Positions 8,903-17,593 are shown, numbered from the stretch's first letter. The stretch: DNA of 64,000 nucleotides from Hyphomicrobium denitrificans ATCC 51888 (GCF_000143145.1 NC_014313.1:3162001-3226000), one strand, 5' to 3'. Notes: generated by a model not told the origin, from the letters alone. Program-made: numbers and translations.

Positions 8903-9787
8903 TCAGGCTGCCTTTTTGCTTTCGCCCGGCCGGGCTCCGCCGCTGATCGTCGCCGCCTCGACCTCGTTGATGGTCGGCCGCTCGTAAGCTGAGATGGCCT
9001 TGCGACCATGCTCGATCGCGACTTGCGGCATGGCGCCGTTCATGAACGCCAGCAGCGATTGTTTGACGATCACGTAGGACCGCAGCCGCTTTTCGCGCAC
9101 GATCTTGACCTTCGTGGCGAGGGGGCCGACGACCGCATAAGAGAAGAAGATGCCTGCGAACGTGCCAACCAAGGCCGAGGCGATGAGGTGGCCCAAAATC
9201 TCCGGCGACTGGTCGATCGCCCCCATGGCCTTCACAACACCGAGCACGGCGGCGATGATGCCGAGAGCCGGGAGGCCGTCACCGACCGCGACGAGCGCGT
9301 GATAGGCCTTGAGCTTGTCGTGGCGCGCTGTCTCGATCTCTTCGTCCATCAACGATTCGATCTCGTGGGTGCGGGCATTGCCCATGATGATCAAGCGGAA
9401 GTAGTCGCAGATGAATGTCGTCAGTTCGTCGTTGGCGGTGACGCTCGGCGAGCGCTTGAAGACTTCCGAATCCTGCGGCGCGTCGATGATCATTTCCATC
9501 TCGGCCCGCGACTTGTCGCGCAGCTCGCGCATCATGAAAAAGAGCAGCGACAGCAGCTCGATGTGCTCGTCCATCGTCGGCACGTCGTTGCGGAACGCCT
9601 GAGTGGTTGCTGTTCCGCAATCTTTGATTGTTTTCATGGGGTTTGCGACGACGAACGTGCCGAGCGCGGCGCCGCAGATGATGACGTATTCCCAGGGCTG
9701 CCAGATGACCATGACGTGCCCGCCCATGGCCGTGAAGCCACCCAACATGCACGCCAGGGTGATGAATAGGCCGATCAGGATTGTCAC
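8903..9787 (-). CDS. motA: Flagellar motor stator protein MotA
   Basis: 294 aa proton-channel stator subunit. The start is set at a GTG because the sequence then begins TILIGLFITLACMLGGFTAM, as MotA proteins do, and a GAGGG ribosome-binding site lies about 7 bases upstream. An in-frame start 12 codons further upstream lacks these features. Four membrane segments are visible (about 2-22, 28-48, 155-180 and 190-210), with the large cytoplasmic loop between TM2 and TM3 (RNDVPTMDEHIELLSLLFFM). The TM3-TM4 region includes GDGLPALGIIAAVLGVVKAM, containing the conserved Pro. MotB is not in this window. Confidence 0.96.
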   Translation of the reverse strand: MTILIGLFITLACMLGGFTAMGGHVMVIWQPWEYVIICGAALGTFVVANPMKTIKDCGTATTQAFRNDVPTMDEHIELLSLLFFMMRELRDKSRAEMEMIIDAPQDSEVFKRSPSVTANDELTTFICDYFRLIIMGNARTHEIESLMDEEIETARHDKLKAYHALVAVGDGLPALGIIAAVLGVVKAMGAIDQSPEILGHLIASALVGTFAGIFFSYAVVGPLATKVKIVREKRLRSYVIVKQSLLAFMNGAMPQVAIEHGRKAISAYERPTINEVEAATISGGARPGESKKAA

Positions 9788-9971
9788 GCGGGCACCCTCA
9801 AGAGATTCGTTCGGATATCCCATAAGTGGCGCTTCGCCTTGCGCGGGACTTACCCGGCCGCCTGCGCGGCGTTAAGGCTCACATCGGCGTCAGGCCCCCA
9901 CAAGCTCGCATCCCTAATTTCGGCGGACCGAACTCTCGATGTCCGAACAGCGCCCGCGAGACCAACGAGCC
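9788..9971. promoter_or_regulatory. Divergent intergenic region between motA and flgF
   Basis: 184 bases separate the start of the minus-strand motor/basal-body operon from the plus-strand flgF-fliI operon, so both promoters should lie here. No clear sigma-54 (GG-N10-GC), sigma-28 or CtrA (TTAA-N7-TTAA) site could be picked out by eye. Confidence 0.5.
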
Positions 9972-10694
9972 ATGCAATCGAACATTTACGTCGGGCTTTC
10001 CGCGCAACTTGCGCTGCAGCGCCGGCTCGACACCGTCGCCAACAACGTCGCGAACGCCGGGACGGCCGGATATCGGGCGGAACAAATGTCGTTCGAAGAG
10101 GTGCTCTCGAAATCCGGGCAGACGGCCGTCAGCTTCGTTTCCCAGGGCAGAACCCATCTTTCGACCGAGGGCGGCGAGATAACCCAGACCGATAATCCCC
10201 TGGACATCGCCGTCAGGGGCGATGCCTGGCTTGCGATACAGACGCCGACCGGCCCGGCGTACACGCGCGACGGACGCATGCAGATGCGCGCCGACGGCGT
10301 TCTGACCAACCTGTCGGGCGATCCGTTCCTCGACGCGGGCGGTTCGCCAGTGCAGCTCGATCCTGACGGGGGGCGCATCACGATCAACAAAGCCGGTACG
10401 ATCGTACAGGACGGCAATAACCTCGGCGCATTCGGACTTTATCGCATGCCGCAGGGCGCAAACCTGACGCGCGGCCACGGCGCGTCCGTCATCACCGATC
10501 AGGCTGCAGTGCCGGAGATCGACTTTTTGCGAACGGGCGTCGTGCAGGGGTACGTCGAGAAGTCGAACGTCAATCCCATTCTCGAAATGACGCATTTGAC
10601 GACGCTGCAACGGAGCTTCGACGCCGTCAGCAACGTGCTGCGCGAAACGGAATCCTCGTTGCAGGATTCGCTGAAGACGATCGCGGGCTCTTAA
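9972..10694 (+). CDS. flgF: Flagellar proximal rod protein FlgF
   Basis: 240 aa, usual for alphaproteobacterial FlgF. The ATG at 9972 is preferred to an in-frame ATG 11 codons upstream because the family begins directly with the SNIYVGLSAQLALQRRLDTV-type helix. The rod motif NNVANAGTAGYRAEQMSFEE follows. The C-terminus holds the conserved VQGYVEKSNVNPILEMTHLT and a final helix (QRSFDAVSNVLRETESSLQD). It is divergent from motA and 19 bases ahead of fliI. Confidence 0.95.
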   Translation: MQSNIYVGLSAQLALQRRLDTVANNVANAGTAGYRAEQMSFEEVLSKSGQTAVSFVSQGRTHLSTEGGEITQTDNPLDIAVRGDAWLAIQTPTGPAYTRDGRMQMRADGVLTNLSGDPFLDAGGSPVQLDPDGGRITINKAGTIVQDGNNLGAFGLYRMPQGANLTRGHGASVITDQAAVPEIDFLRTGVVQGYVEKSNVNPILEMTHLTTLQRSFDAVSNVLRETESSLQDSLKTIAGS

Positions 10695-10713
10695 TGATCC
10701 ATAGGCTTCGCCC

Positions 10714-12084
10714 GTGACAGCAGCAGCTTCGGCGTCCGCGTTCGACCGGCTCGACGCCATGCTGGCGCTTGCGGCGGCGCGACGGCCGGCGCATCGGATT
10801 TCGGGACGGGTCGCGCGCATCAGCCCCACGTATATCGTCGTGACCGGGCTGTCGAAATTCGTCTCCATCGGCGACGCTGTCTCGATCGCAGGCATTGGCG
10901 GATCGGTACTGGCCGAGGTTGCGAGCATCGAAGCGCAGGTCATCAACGTCACCCCGTTCATCGCCGATCACAGGATCGAGCTCGGCGCGTCCGTCACGGC
11001 ACTGTCGGGCCAGCTGACGTTGTCGCCACACGAGTCGTGGCTCGGGCGGACGCTGAACGCGCTTGGGCATCCCATCGATGATCAGGGGCCGCTCATCGCG
11101 GGCGATCGCGCCGTTCCGATTCAGGGCAGCCCGCCGGCCGCGATGCGCCGGAGCCGCCTCGGCGAACAGTTGAAAACTGGCGTCAAGGCGATCGACCTCT
11201 TCACGCCGATTTGCGCGGGCCAGCGCATCGGCATCTTCGCCGGTTCCGGCGTCGGCAAATCGACGTTGCTTGCCATGCTCAGCCGCGCCCCTTCGAGCGA
11301 CGTGACCGTTCTCGCGCTCGTCGGCGAACGTAGTCGCGAGGTTCGCGATTTTCTCGACGATACGCTCAGCGCCTCGCGCGATCGCGTCGTGTCCGTCGTC
11401 GCGACCTCGGACGAAAGCCCGATGATGCGCCGCCTGGCGCCCGCCGCCGCCATGTGCATCGCGGAGTACTATCGCGATCAGGGCAAGAACGTGCTGTTGA
11501 TCATCGACTCACTGACGCGCTACGCGCACGCCATGCGCGAATTGGCGCTCGCGTCCGATGAACCGCCCGTCGCACGCGGCTATCCGCCGAGCGTTTTCAG
11601 TGCGCTGCCCCGACTATTGGAGCGCGCCGGAACCGGCGAAGAGGGCGCGGGCACGATCACGGCCGTTCTTTCGGTTCTCGTCGACGGCGACGACCACAAT
11701 GATCCGATCGCGGACGCGGCGCGCGGAATTCTCGATGGGCACATCGTGCTGGAGCGGAGCATTGCGAGCCAGGGCCGATTGCCGGCCGTCGATCCGCTGG
11801 CGTCGCTGTCGCGGCTCGCGCCGAAAATCCGAACGAAACAGCAATCGCAGTTCACGACACAGCTGATCGAGAGCATTTCCCGTTTCGAAGATACGCGCGA
11901 TCTCCGCGCTATCGGCGGGTATCGGCCCGGCAGCGACCTGACGCTCGACCGGGCGCTCGAAACCGTGCCGCGCGTCTACGATGCGTTGAAGCAGGATCTC
12001 AACGAAACCCCCGTCGAGGATGTTTTTGCGTTTCTCGCTCAAACCCTGTCGAACCCGCGCGCGAATGCTCCGCCATCTCGGTAA
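10714..12084 (+). CDS. fliI: Flagellar export ATPase FliI
   Basis: 456 aa, with a GTG start. This cytoplasmic F1-beta-like ATPase energises flagellar protein export. Walker A (Gly-Ser-Gly-Val-Gly-Lys-Ser-Thr) lies at 177-184. The Walker B region is VLLIIDSLTRYAHAMRELAL, and the type III-ATPase signature PPSVFSALPRLLERAG follows, with the DGDDHNDPIADAARGILDGH segment typical of FliI. No fliJ is recognisable downstream; an unidentified 196-aa gene takes that place. Confidence 0.97.
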   Translation: MTAAASASAFDRLDAMLALAAARRPAHRISGRVARISPTYIVVTGLSKFVSIGDAVSIAGIGGSVLAEVASIEAQVINVTPFIADHRIELGASVTALSGQLTLSPHESWLGRTLNALGHPIDDQGPLIAGDRAVPIQGSPPAAMRRSRLGEQLKTGVKAIDLFTPICAGQRIGIFAGSGVGKSTLLAMLSRAPSSDVTVLALVGERSREVRDFLDDTLSASRDRVVSVVATSDESPMMRRLAPAAAMCIAEYYRDQGKNVLLIIDSLTRYAHAMRELALASDEPPVARGYPPSVFSALPRLLERAGTGEEGAGTITAVLSVLVDGDDHNDPIADAARGILDGHIVLERSIASQGRLPAVDPLASLSRLAPKIRTKQQSQFTTQLIESISRFEDTRDLRAIGGYRPGSDLTLDRALETVPRVYDALKQDLNETPVEDVFAFLAQTLSNPRANAPPSR

Positions 12085-12121
12085 GGATTGCGACGCAGGC
12101 AGACTTTGAGGTGGACCACGG

Positions 12122-12712
12122 ATGGCGAACAATCCAGAGGCCGTCGGCCGGCTGCTCGCCAACAGCGCCTTGATGAACGGCGAGCGCGAGCTTCTACGCC
12201 GGCGAGACGGTCCACCAGCGGAAACCTCGACAACGGCGGCGCAACCGAAAGCCCCTCCGATCAACACCGAGAACAAGGCCGTTACCGCGGTTCTGCTGAC
12301 GCTCCTCGACGAGCAGTTGCATGCCGCGGAGAGCGCTGCCGCTTCCCAGTCGAAACCCCAAAGCCCGGCGGATGGCGACGCCACGGCTTCCAAGCTCGCC
12401 GCGACCCGGTATGCCACGGACGGGTTCGTTCGTAGCGACGACGCGGGCTTGCCGGAGCCGATGACAGGCAACGATCAAGTGCGCATGCAGGCGATGCCCT
12501 CCGTCGTCTCGGCGGATCTGCAAGCGTTCGTACAGCGGCAAGCGGCATCCGCCGCCGAACGATCTCGCGCGGCGCAAGAAAATCTAGGCGCTTTCGGCGG
12601 CGCGGCATCCGTGTTGGCGTTGGTCAGCCGCGTCTCGCCGCTAGGCCTCGCGGGTATCGCTGCCGCGCTGCTCTGGCTGGTCGCCCTGATTGTGCAGTGG
12701 GCGGCGCACTAG
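12122..12712 (+). CDS. Unknown tail-anchored-like protein downstream of fliI
   Basis: 196 aa, not recognised. It is rich in Ala, Glu and Gln. The first 150 residues are polar and look largely disordered or helical (MANNPEAVGRLLANSALMNG at the N-terminus), and there is one hydrophobic segment at the extreme C-terminus (about residues 170-192) followed by only a few residues, suggesting a C-terminal membrane anchor. It starts 37 bases after the fliI stop on the same strand, where fliJ would often be found, but it does not look like a plain FliJ coiled coil. It converges with the lysozyme-like gene, 17 bases between stops. Confidence 0.65.
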   Translation: MANNPEAVGRLLANSALMNGERELLRRRDGPPAETSTTAAQPKAPPINTENKAVTAVLLTLLDEQLHAAESAAASQSKPQSPADGDATASKLAATRYATDGFVRSDDAGLPEPMTGNDQVRMQAMPSVVSADLQAFVQRQAASAAERSRAAQENLGAFGGAASVLALVSRVSPLGLAGIAAALLWLVALIVQWAAH

Positions 12713-12729
12713 CGGTCTGCTTGCCGCAA

Positions 12730-13440
12730 TCAGACGGCTTGCGGCTCGGTCCGAGGCTCAGCGCGCTTATCGTCGGCCTCGCGCGTCGGCTGGCTTTTTC
12801 CGATATGAGCGAGCAGCGCCAGCAACGCGGGATCGCTACCCAGATCGGCGAAGGCGCGACCTGACGACGAGCGCGGTTCCGAACTGCTGTCGGCCAGACG
12901 AACGACGCTTCTCGGATGTGATGCTGCCGTCTGTGGCGCGACGGGGCTTTCGATCTCCATCGGCGGAGCCGAGTTCGGCTGTTGCGCCATCGCGACGACC
13001 GACGTCGATTGCGATTGCGCCGCCGGCGCTCCCGAACCGAACCAGGCGACTTCCTGCAGACGGCGCTGAACGAGGCCGTCGAGCGCTTCGCCTCCGGCCT
13101 TGTGATATTGTAGGAAAAGCGAGCGCGCCTTGTTCATGTCGCCGTTCGAGACGGCGTCACCGAGGCCGCTCTGCGTCCAGGCCGTTCCCGCGTTGTAGGT
13201 CAACGACGTCAGAGCCGCGCGGCTGCCGTCGTCCAATCCCGGTGCGAACCGATCGACGAAATCGGCGGCTTTCTGGATCTCTCCGGCGAAGCGGCGATCG
13301 GCTTCCGCCTTGTCGATGACTTCGCCCGCGTAACGCGCGCGCGTGCCATAGCCGTTCGAATTCTGCGCGTAGTCCCAGCGGGCTTCGGCAGAAAAGCCTT
13401 CGAATTTTTTAATGGCGTCAAGATAGCTCTGGTCCAGCAT
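12730..13440 (-). CDS. GH24-family lysozyme-like protein
   Basis: 236 aa. Residues 1-135 match phage-type glycoside hydrolase family 24: LDAIKKFEGFSAEARWDYAQ with candidate catalytic Glu14 and Asp23, then the NSNGYGTRARYAGEVIDKAE segment with Thr33, and LTSLTYNAGTAWTQSGLGDA. This family cleaves peptidoglycan glycan strands. The remaining ~100 residues are Pro/Ser/Gln-rich and probably disordered. There is no Sec signal or membrane segment, so it would need another exit route. It lies next to the flagellar export ATPase operon, convergent with it, and could be the muramidase that opens the wall for the rod; no FlgJ or SltF-like gene is otherwise visible. A prophage remnant is the alternative, but no other phage genes adjoin it. 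Confidence 0.8.
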   Translation of the reverse strand: MLDQSYLDAIKKFEGFSAEARWDYAQNSNGYGTRARYAGEVIDKAEADRRFAGEIQKAADFVDRFAPGLDDGSRAALTSLTYNAGTAWTQSGLGDAVSNGDMNKARSLFLQYHKAGGEALDGLVQRRLQEVAWFGSGAPAAQSQSTSVVAMAQQPNSAPPMEIESPVAPQTAASHPRSVVRLADSSSEPRSSSGRAFADLGSDPALLALLAHIGKSQPTREADDKRAEPRTEPQAV

Positions 13441-13503
13441 GCGCCATGCTTGCCATGCGGAGCTTGCAGCAAACTGGTCTGCTTCAAGACCCGGCGCGGC
13501 TGG

Positions 13504-14736
13504 TCAACGGCGGGCGCGTGCCACGTCTCTCAATACGTCGGCCTCGAGTTGCACCTCATCCAGACGGTGCTTGAGAACGTCACCGATACTGATGAGGCCG
13601 ACGACGATGCCGTTCACGACCACCGGCAAATGCCGGATGCGCCGCTGCGTCATGACGTTGGCGACGATCGCAACGCTATCTTCGGGAGCACAGGTCACGA
13701 CCGAGCGCGTCATGAGGTCGGACACGCGCATTTCCGGCAAGCCGGTGCCGAAATCATCGATAGCGCGAGCAAGATCGCGCTCCGAAACGATGCCCAGCAG
13801 ACGCCTTTCGGCATCGAGCACGAGCATGGCACCCACAGATTCTTTACGGAAACTGTGCGCCAGGGCCCGCAGCGTCGCGTTCGGCTCGATCGTTTTCACG
13901 GCCGAACCCTTGGTTTTCAAAATATCGGAAACACGCATCTGATCGGTCCAATCGAGATCAGCCAGTCCTTCGCAATTGCCGGCGTGCAATCGTTGCAGCG
14001 CCGACAGCAGGGCAGCTTTATTTTCAGAGTTCAGAAGATCCACGCGGTGCCGGTCGGGCCCGGCGATGAGGTCCGGGAGACTTTCGACAACCACGCTTCC
14101 GGCGCCGAACGCCGGTGTTTCCTTGCAGAATGCGCTGCGGGTCGTGATGACCGGGAACCCTGACGCACGCGCGGCTTCGCGGCCGATGCGCCCGGCCTCG
14201 ATGACGATGCAATGGCCGGGGCCGGTTTCGAGGAGCGCCAGCGTATCGCGATAAAGGCGTTCGCAATCGCCGCTGTAACGGGCCTCGTCGGCGACGACGT
14301 GATGGAAGACTTCGCGGCCGCGCTGACCCAAAACCGTTTCAAGAAGCCGATCCGTATCGCGGCGCGACAGCGTGGAGACGAGAACAGGCTGGAGTCCTTC
14401 GGAGCGCGCGGTGACGAGCAGCTCACGAATTCCAGGCCGCGGTTCGATCCGGCTATCGGCCAGCATTTCGCTGAAGATCTTGCACGCACGCCGGTGCATC
14501 GCCTGGATCAGCAGAGTGAAGTCTTCAGTCTCGGGCCGGCCGCGCAGAAGCGAGCGAACGTAATGCGCCATGCGCGCTTCGCTGCCGCCAAGCTTGGTCG
14601 TCAGCGCGAAGCCTTCGCGGTCGCATGACCATTGATAATCGGATTCCGAGAAGGCTTTCGCGAACGCTCGCCAGCGAACGTCCTCAGTTTCCGCGAGGGC
14701 GCCATCTGCTCGAATGATAATGACCTGAAGAGTCAT
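13504..14736 (-). CDS. Degenerate HAD-domain / CBS-pair fusion protein
   Basis: 410 aa; ATG at 14736 chosen over a TTG 7 codons upstream. Residues about 1-215 have the layout of a CbbY-like HAD hydrolase, but the catalytic motifs are altered. Motif I reads Arg-Ala-Asp-Gly-Ala-Leu instead of Asp-x-Asp-Gly-Thr-Leu, so the nucleophile Asp is missing. The motif III Lys is not evident, and the acidic Asp of motif IV (normally Glu-Asp-Ser) is replaced in VIEAGRIGREAARASGFPVI. Residues about 265-400 form two CBS domains (MRVSDILKTKGSAVKTIEPN and MRVSDLMTRSVVTCAPEDSV, each followed by a typical GIVSERDLARAI or GLISIGDVLK segment), which usually bind adenine nucleotides. It is probably a nucleotide-sensing regulatory protein rather than a phosphatase. 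Confidence 0.8.
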   Translation of the reverse strand: MTLQVIIIRADGALAETEDVRWRAFAKAFSESDYQWSCDREGFALTTKLGGSEARMAHYVRSLLRGRPETEDFTLLIQAMHRRACKIFSEMLADSRIEPRPGIRELLVTARSEGLQPVLVSTLSRRDTDRLLETVLGQRGREVFHHVVADEARYSGDCERLYRDTLALLETGPGHCIVIEAGRIGREAARASGFPVITTRSAFCKETPAFGAGSVVVESLPDLIAGPDRHRVDLLNSENKAALLSALQRLHAGNCEGLADLDWTDQMRVSDILKTKGSAVKTIEPNATLRALAHSFRKESVGAMLVLDAERRLLGIVSERDLARAIDDFGTGLPEMRVSDLMTRSVVTCAPEDSVAIVANVMTQRRIRHLPVVVNGIVVGLISIGDVLKHRLDEVQLEADVLRDVARARR

Positions 14737-14940
14737 CTGCTGCCGTTCACCACCCAAGGCCTTAGCGACTTAAGTACACCTGGCAGCATCCCCCGCCAAC
14801 GCGACGTAAAGTCTGTAAACAAGGCTCAAATCGTGCGTGGCGACCGCGGTGGCAGCGGGCCAATCGACGCGGCCGGTAACGCTGCAATGCACACATGCCG
14901 GAGCGGCGCGAAACTTTTTTTCCCAGGTTCAGGCCGCCCG

Positions 14941-15906
14941 TCAGCGAAGCTCGTCGCGGAGCCAGGGCATCGTTTCGCGCAAACCCGCAAGCACCGAGCG
15001 TTCCAGCGCCGCCTTGCAAGCGCGGGTCAGTTCGCGCGGTAGCGGACCAAGTTCCTGCCGCCGACTGACTAAGGTCAAGGTCCGCCGCAGGCTTGGACCG
15101 GGCAGCGGAGCGGTGCGGATGCGATTGCCGTCGAAGGCCGTTTCGGCGACGCAGACCGGCGTCGAAATCGCGAAGCCCTTGCCGCGCGCCACCATGTCCG
15201 TCACGCCAAACGGCGTATCGAATTCGAGCCCATGCGGAAAATCGATATTCAACCGGCGGAGATGACGCTCGATGTCCATGCCCGTTCTCGATCTTGCGCT
15301 GTAGCGCAGGAACGGCAGCCTGTCCGCCGCCTCAGCAAGCTCCGCAATCGAACGCGGCACTTTCGTCTTGTCCGGAAAGACAAGAATGTAAGGCTCGTTC
15401 AGCAGCTCGAAGCGATCCAGGCCTTCGATGTCGCTCATGTCGTCGACGCCGATGAAAAGATCGAGATTGCGAGTCAACAGCGAGCCCGCATGCGATGCCG
15501 TCAATCCGGACTGGATCGACACCTGCTCGGCGTGCTCGGCAAGAAATGACGCGACGGGTCCGGTCAACGCGCGCGACAAGCTATCGACAAGTCCTGCGCG
15601 AATGAGCGCGAGCCTGCCGCGCGCCGTATGCCGGATCGCCGTCGTGATCTGACGCGCTTCCGACAACAGTGCGGATGCGCGCTGGCGCATGATCTCGCCG
15701 GCCGGCGTCAATGCAATCGGACGCACGCTGCGATCGAAAAGCTTAACGCGCGTTCGCGTTTCGAGATCGGCGATGGCCTGCGAGATCGCGGGCTGCGTGA
15801 GAGAGAGTTTTTTTGCAGCGGCCGCCATCGACCGCGCTTCGCATACGGCCAGAAAAGCTTCGAGCGCGTGCAGGTCGAACGGGAGCCGGTTTTGGCGAGC
15901 TGTCAT
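14941..15906 (-). CDS. LysR-family transcriptional regulator
   Basis: 321 aa, normal for LysR. The frame runs open far upstream through the antisense of the sarcosine oxidase gene, but the real start is the ATG at 15906: the winged HTH follows immediately (LHALEAFLAVCEARSMAAAA, then KKLSLTQPAISQAIADLETR at about 34-53 and FDRSVRPIALTPAGE). The C-terminal two-thirds is a periplasmic-binding-like effector domain. It is divergent from the sarcosine-oxidase-type operon, with a T-N11-A inverted repeat 12 bases upstream of its start codon, so it probably controls itself and that operon. Its ligand is unknown; a methylated amine or amino acid is a reasonable guess. Confidence 0.93.
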   Translation of the reverse strand: MTARQNRLPFDLHALEAFLAVCEARSMAAAAKKLSLTQPAISQAIADLETRTRVKLFDRSVRPIALTPAGEIMRQRASALLSEARQITTAIRHTARGRLALIRAGLVDSLSRALTGPVASFLAEHAEQVSIQSGLTASHAGSLLTRNLDLFIGVDDMSDIEGLDRFELLNEPYILVFPDKTKVPRSIAELAEAADRLPFLRYSARSRTGMDIERHLRRLNIDFPHGLEFDTPFGVTDMVARGKGFAISTPVCVAETAFDGNRIRTAPLPGPSLRRTLTLVSRRQELGPLPRELTRACKAALERSVLAGLRETMPWLRDELR

Positions 15907-15918
15907 GGCCTTCGCATA

Positions 15919-15933
15919 ATAAGAATGACTTAT
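15919..15933. promoter_or_regulatory. Putative LysR operator (ATAAG-N5-CTTAT)
   Basis: A perfect inverted repeat ATAAG-N5-CTTAT, which includes the LysR-type T-N11-A form, lies between lysR and the sarcosine-oxidase-type operon. It is immediately upstream of lysR and about 90 bases ahead of the first operon gene. The same arms recur at 41459-41475 upstream of fhs. Confidence 0.6.
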
Positions 15934-15965
15934 ATTAAGGTCAATTCCCCGCTGATGTACAAGGC

Positions 15966-15978
15966 ATACCGTTGGTAT
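15966..15978. promoter_or_regulatory. Second inverted repeat upstream of the sox-type operon
   Basis: ATACC-GTT-GGTAT, 5-base arms and 3-base spacer, centred about 52 bases before the soxB-like start codon. It could be a second regulator contact near the promoter, but the short arms make chance occurrence possible. Confidence 0.3.
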
Positions 15979-16023
15979 TACGACGTTCCCATGCCATCCG
16001 CGACAGGGACTTGAAGAACAGCC

Positions 16024-17283
16024 ATGGCGTCTAATCGCTATTCCATATTGCCAGTTCTGCTTGAAGCTTTCCGGGGTCAAACCGGATGGCGTCCGGCCTG
16101 GCGCAAAGCCACTCCGAAGCCTGCCTACGACGTCGTTCTCGTCGGTGCCGGCGGACACGGCCTTGCAACCGCCTACTACCTCGCAAAACGCTACGGCATC
16201 AAAAACATTGCCGTCGTCGAGAAAGGCTGGGTCGGCTCGGGCAACATCGGTCGTAACACGACGATCGTGCGCTCGAACTACCTGCTGCCCGGCAACGTGC
16301 CGTTCTACGAAACGAGCATGAAGCTGTGGGAAGGTCTCGAGCAGGACATCAATTATAACGCGATGGTTTCGCAGCGCGGCATCCTCAATCTCTATCACTC
16401 GGATGGCCAGCGCGACTCCTATGCGCGTCGCGGCAACTCCATGCGGATGCACGGCGTCGACGCCGAACTCCTCGACGATGAGGGCGTCCGCGCCATGTAT
16501 CCGTGGCTGAACTTCAACGACGCGCGCTTCCCGATCAAGGGCGGCCTGCTGCAGAAGCGCGGCGGCACGGTTCGCCACGACGCCGTCGCCTGGGGTTATG
16601 CGCGCGCTGCCGACCAGCTCGGCGTCGACATCATCGAAAACACGGAAGTCACGGGCTTTCGCATCGACAACGGCCGCATCAGCGGCGTCGAGACGAGCAG
16701 CGGCTTCATTGCGGCGAAAAAAGTCGGCCTTACCTGCGCGGGCAATTCCTCGCGCGTCGCGGCACTCGCCGGCCTCAATCTCCCGATCGAAAGCCATGTG
16801 CTGCAGGCGTTCGTATCGGAAGGTATCAAACCGTTCATCGACGGCGTCGTCACCTTCGGCGCGGGCCACTTCTACATTAGCCAGTCCGACAAGGGCGGTC
16901 TCGTGTTCGGCGGCGATCTCGACGGTTATAATTCCTACGCTCAGCGCGGTAACCTGCCGGTCGTCGAAGACGTCATCGAAGGCGGCATGGCACTGATGCC
17001 GCGTATCGGCCGGGTCCGGCTGCTCCGTTCGTGGGGCGGCATCATGGACATGAGCATGGACGGCTCGCCGATCATCGATCAGACGCCGATCAACGGCCTC
17101 TATATCAATGCCGGCTGGTGCTACGGCGGTTTCAAGGCAACGCCTGCCTCGGGTCTCTGCTTCGCGCATCTCATCGCGAAGAACGAGCCGCACGAGGTTG
17201 CGCGCAGCTATCGCCTCGATCGGTTCCGCACCGGACACATGATCGACGAAAAAGGCATGGGCAACCAACCCAATCTGCACTGA
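16024..17283 (+). CDS. soxB: Sarcosine oxidase / N-methylglutamate dehydrogenase beta-type subunit
   Basis: 419 aa FAD-dependent amine-oxidising subunit (DAO fold). The dinucleotide-binding motif is VVLVGAGGHGLATAYYLAKR (about residues 37-56). His185 in GGTVRHDAVAWGYARA corresponds to the His of heterotetrameric sarcosine oxidase that carries covalent FMN. The C-terminal FAD motif includes GLYINAGWCYGGFKATPASG. It heads a four-gene B-D-A-G operon. Homologous subunits (MgdA to MgdD) form N-methylglutamate dehydrogenase, and sequence inspection alone does not separate the two; neither the mgs/gmaS genes nor the folate genes often linked to sox are adjacent. The substrate is therefore a secondary N-methyl amino acid. 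Confidence 0.9.
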   Translation: MASNRYSILPVLLEAFRGQTGWRPAWRKATPKPAYDVVLVGAGGHGLATAYYLAKRYGIKNIAVVEKGWVGSGNIGRNTTIVRSNYLLPGNVPFYETSMKLWEGLEQDINYNAMVSQRGILNLYHSDGQRDSYARRGNSMRMHGVDAELLDDEGVRAMYPWLNFNDARFPIKGGLLQKRGGTVRHDAVAWGYARAADQLGVDIIENTEVTGFRIDNGRISGVETSSGFIAAKKVGLTCAGNSSRVAALAGLNLPIESHVLQAFVSEGIKPFIDGVVTFGAGHFYISQSDKGGLVFGGDLDGYNSYAQRGNLPVVEDVIEGGMALMPRIGRVRLLRSWGGIMDMSMDGSPIIDQTPINGLYINAGWCYGGFKATPASGLCFAHLIAKNEPHEVARSYRLDRFRTGHMIDEKGMGNQPNLH

Positions 17284-17296
17284 AGGCTAAAAAACC

Positions 17297-17593
17297 ATGC
17301 GCATCAGATGCCCGCATTGCGGCGAACGAGCCCTCGACGAATTCACGTATCTTGGCGACGCGAGCGTTACGCGGCCTGATCCGGCCTCTCCGGACGCGGC
17401 CAACGAATTCTACGCCTACGCCTACGAGCGCCGGAACATCGCCGGCCCGACGCAAGAGCTTTGGTATCACCAAGCGGGATGCCACGCCTGGCTGGTCGTG
17501 ACGCGCGATACGCGCAGCCATGAAATTTCCGACGTGAAAGTTGCTGAAGACGTCGCGTCGAAGCGCATCAAACCGACGGCAGGTGCAGCATGA
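17297..17593 (+). CDS. soxD: Sarcosine oxidase / N-methylglutamate dehydrogenase delta-type subunit
   Basis: 98 aa, the usual size. The zinc ligands of the delta subunit are present: Cys5 and Cys8 in the CPHCG motif, His58 and Cys62 in the WYHQAGCHAWL segment. It packs against the alpha subunit in the heterotetramer. It lies 13 bases after the beta gene and overlaps the alpha gene start by 4 bases (ATGA). Confidence 0.92.
   Translation: MRIRCPHCGERALDEFTYLGDASVTRPDPASPDAANEFYAYAYERRNIAGPTQELWYHQAGCHAWLVVTRDTRSHEISDVKVAEDVASKRIKPTAGAA

Noticed and set aside
14941..17280. A 779-codon open frame on the minus strand covering lysR and running through the antisense of the soxB-like gene.
   Set aside because: Only the first third from the terminus matches LysR; the upstream part is Arg/Asp-rich antisense sequence typical of GC-rich DNA. 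The true start is at 15906.
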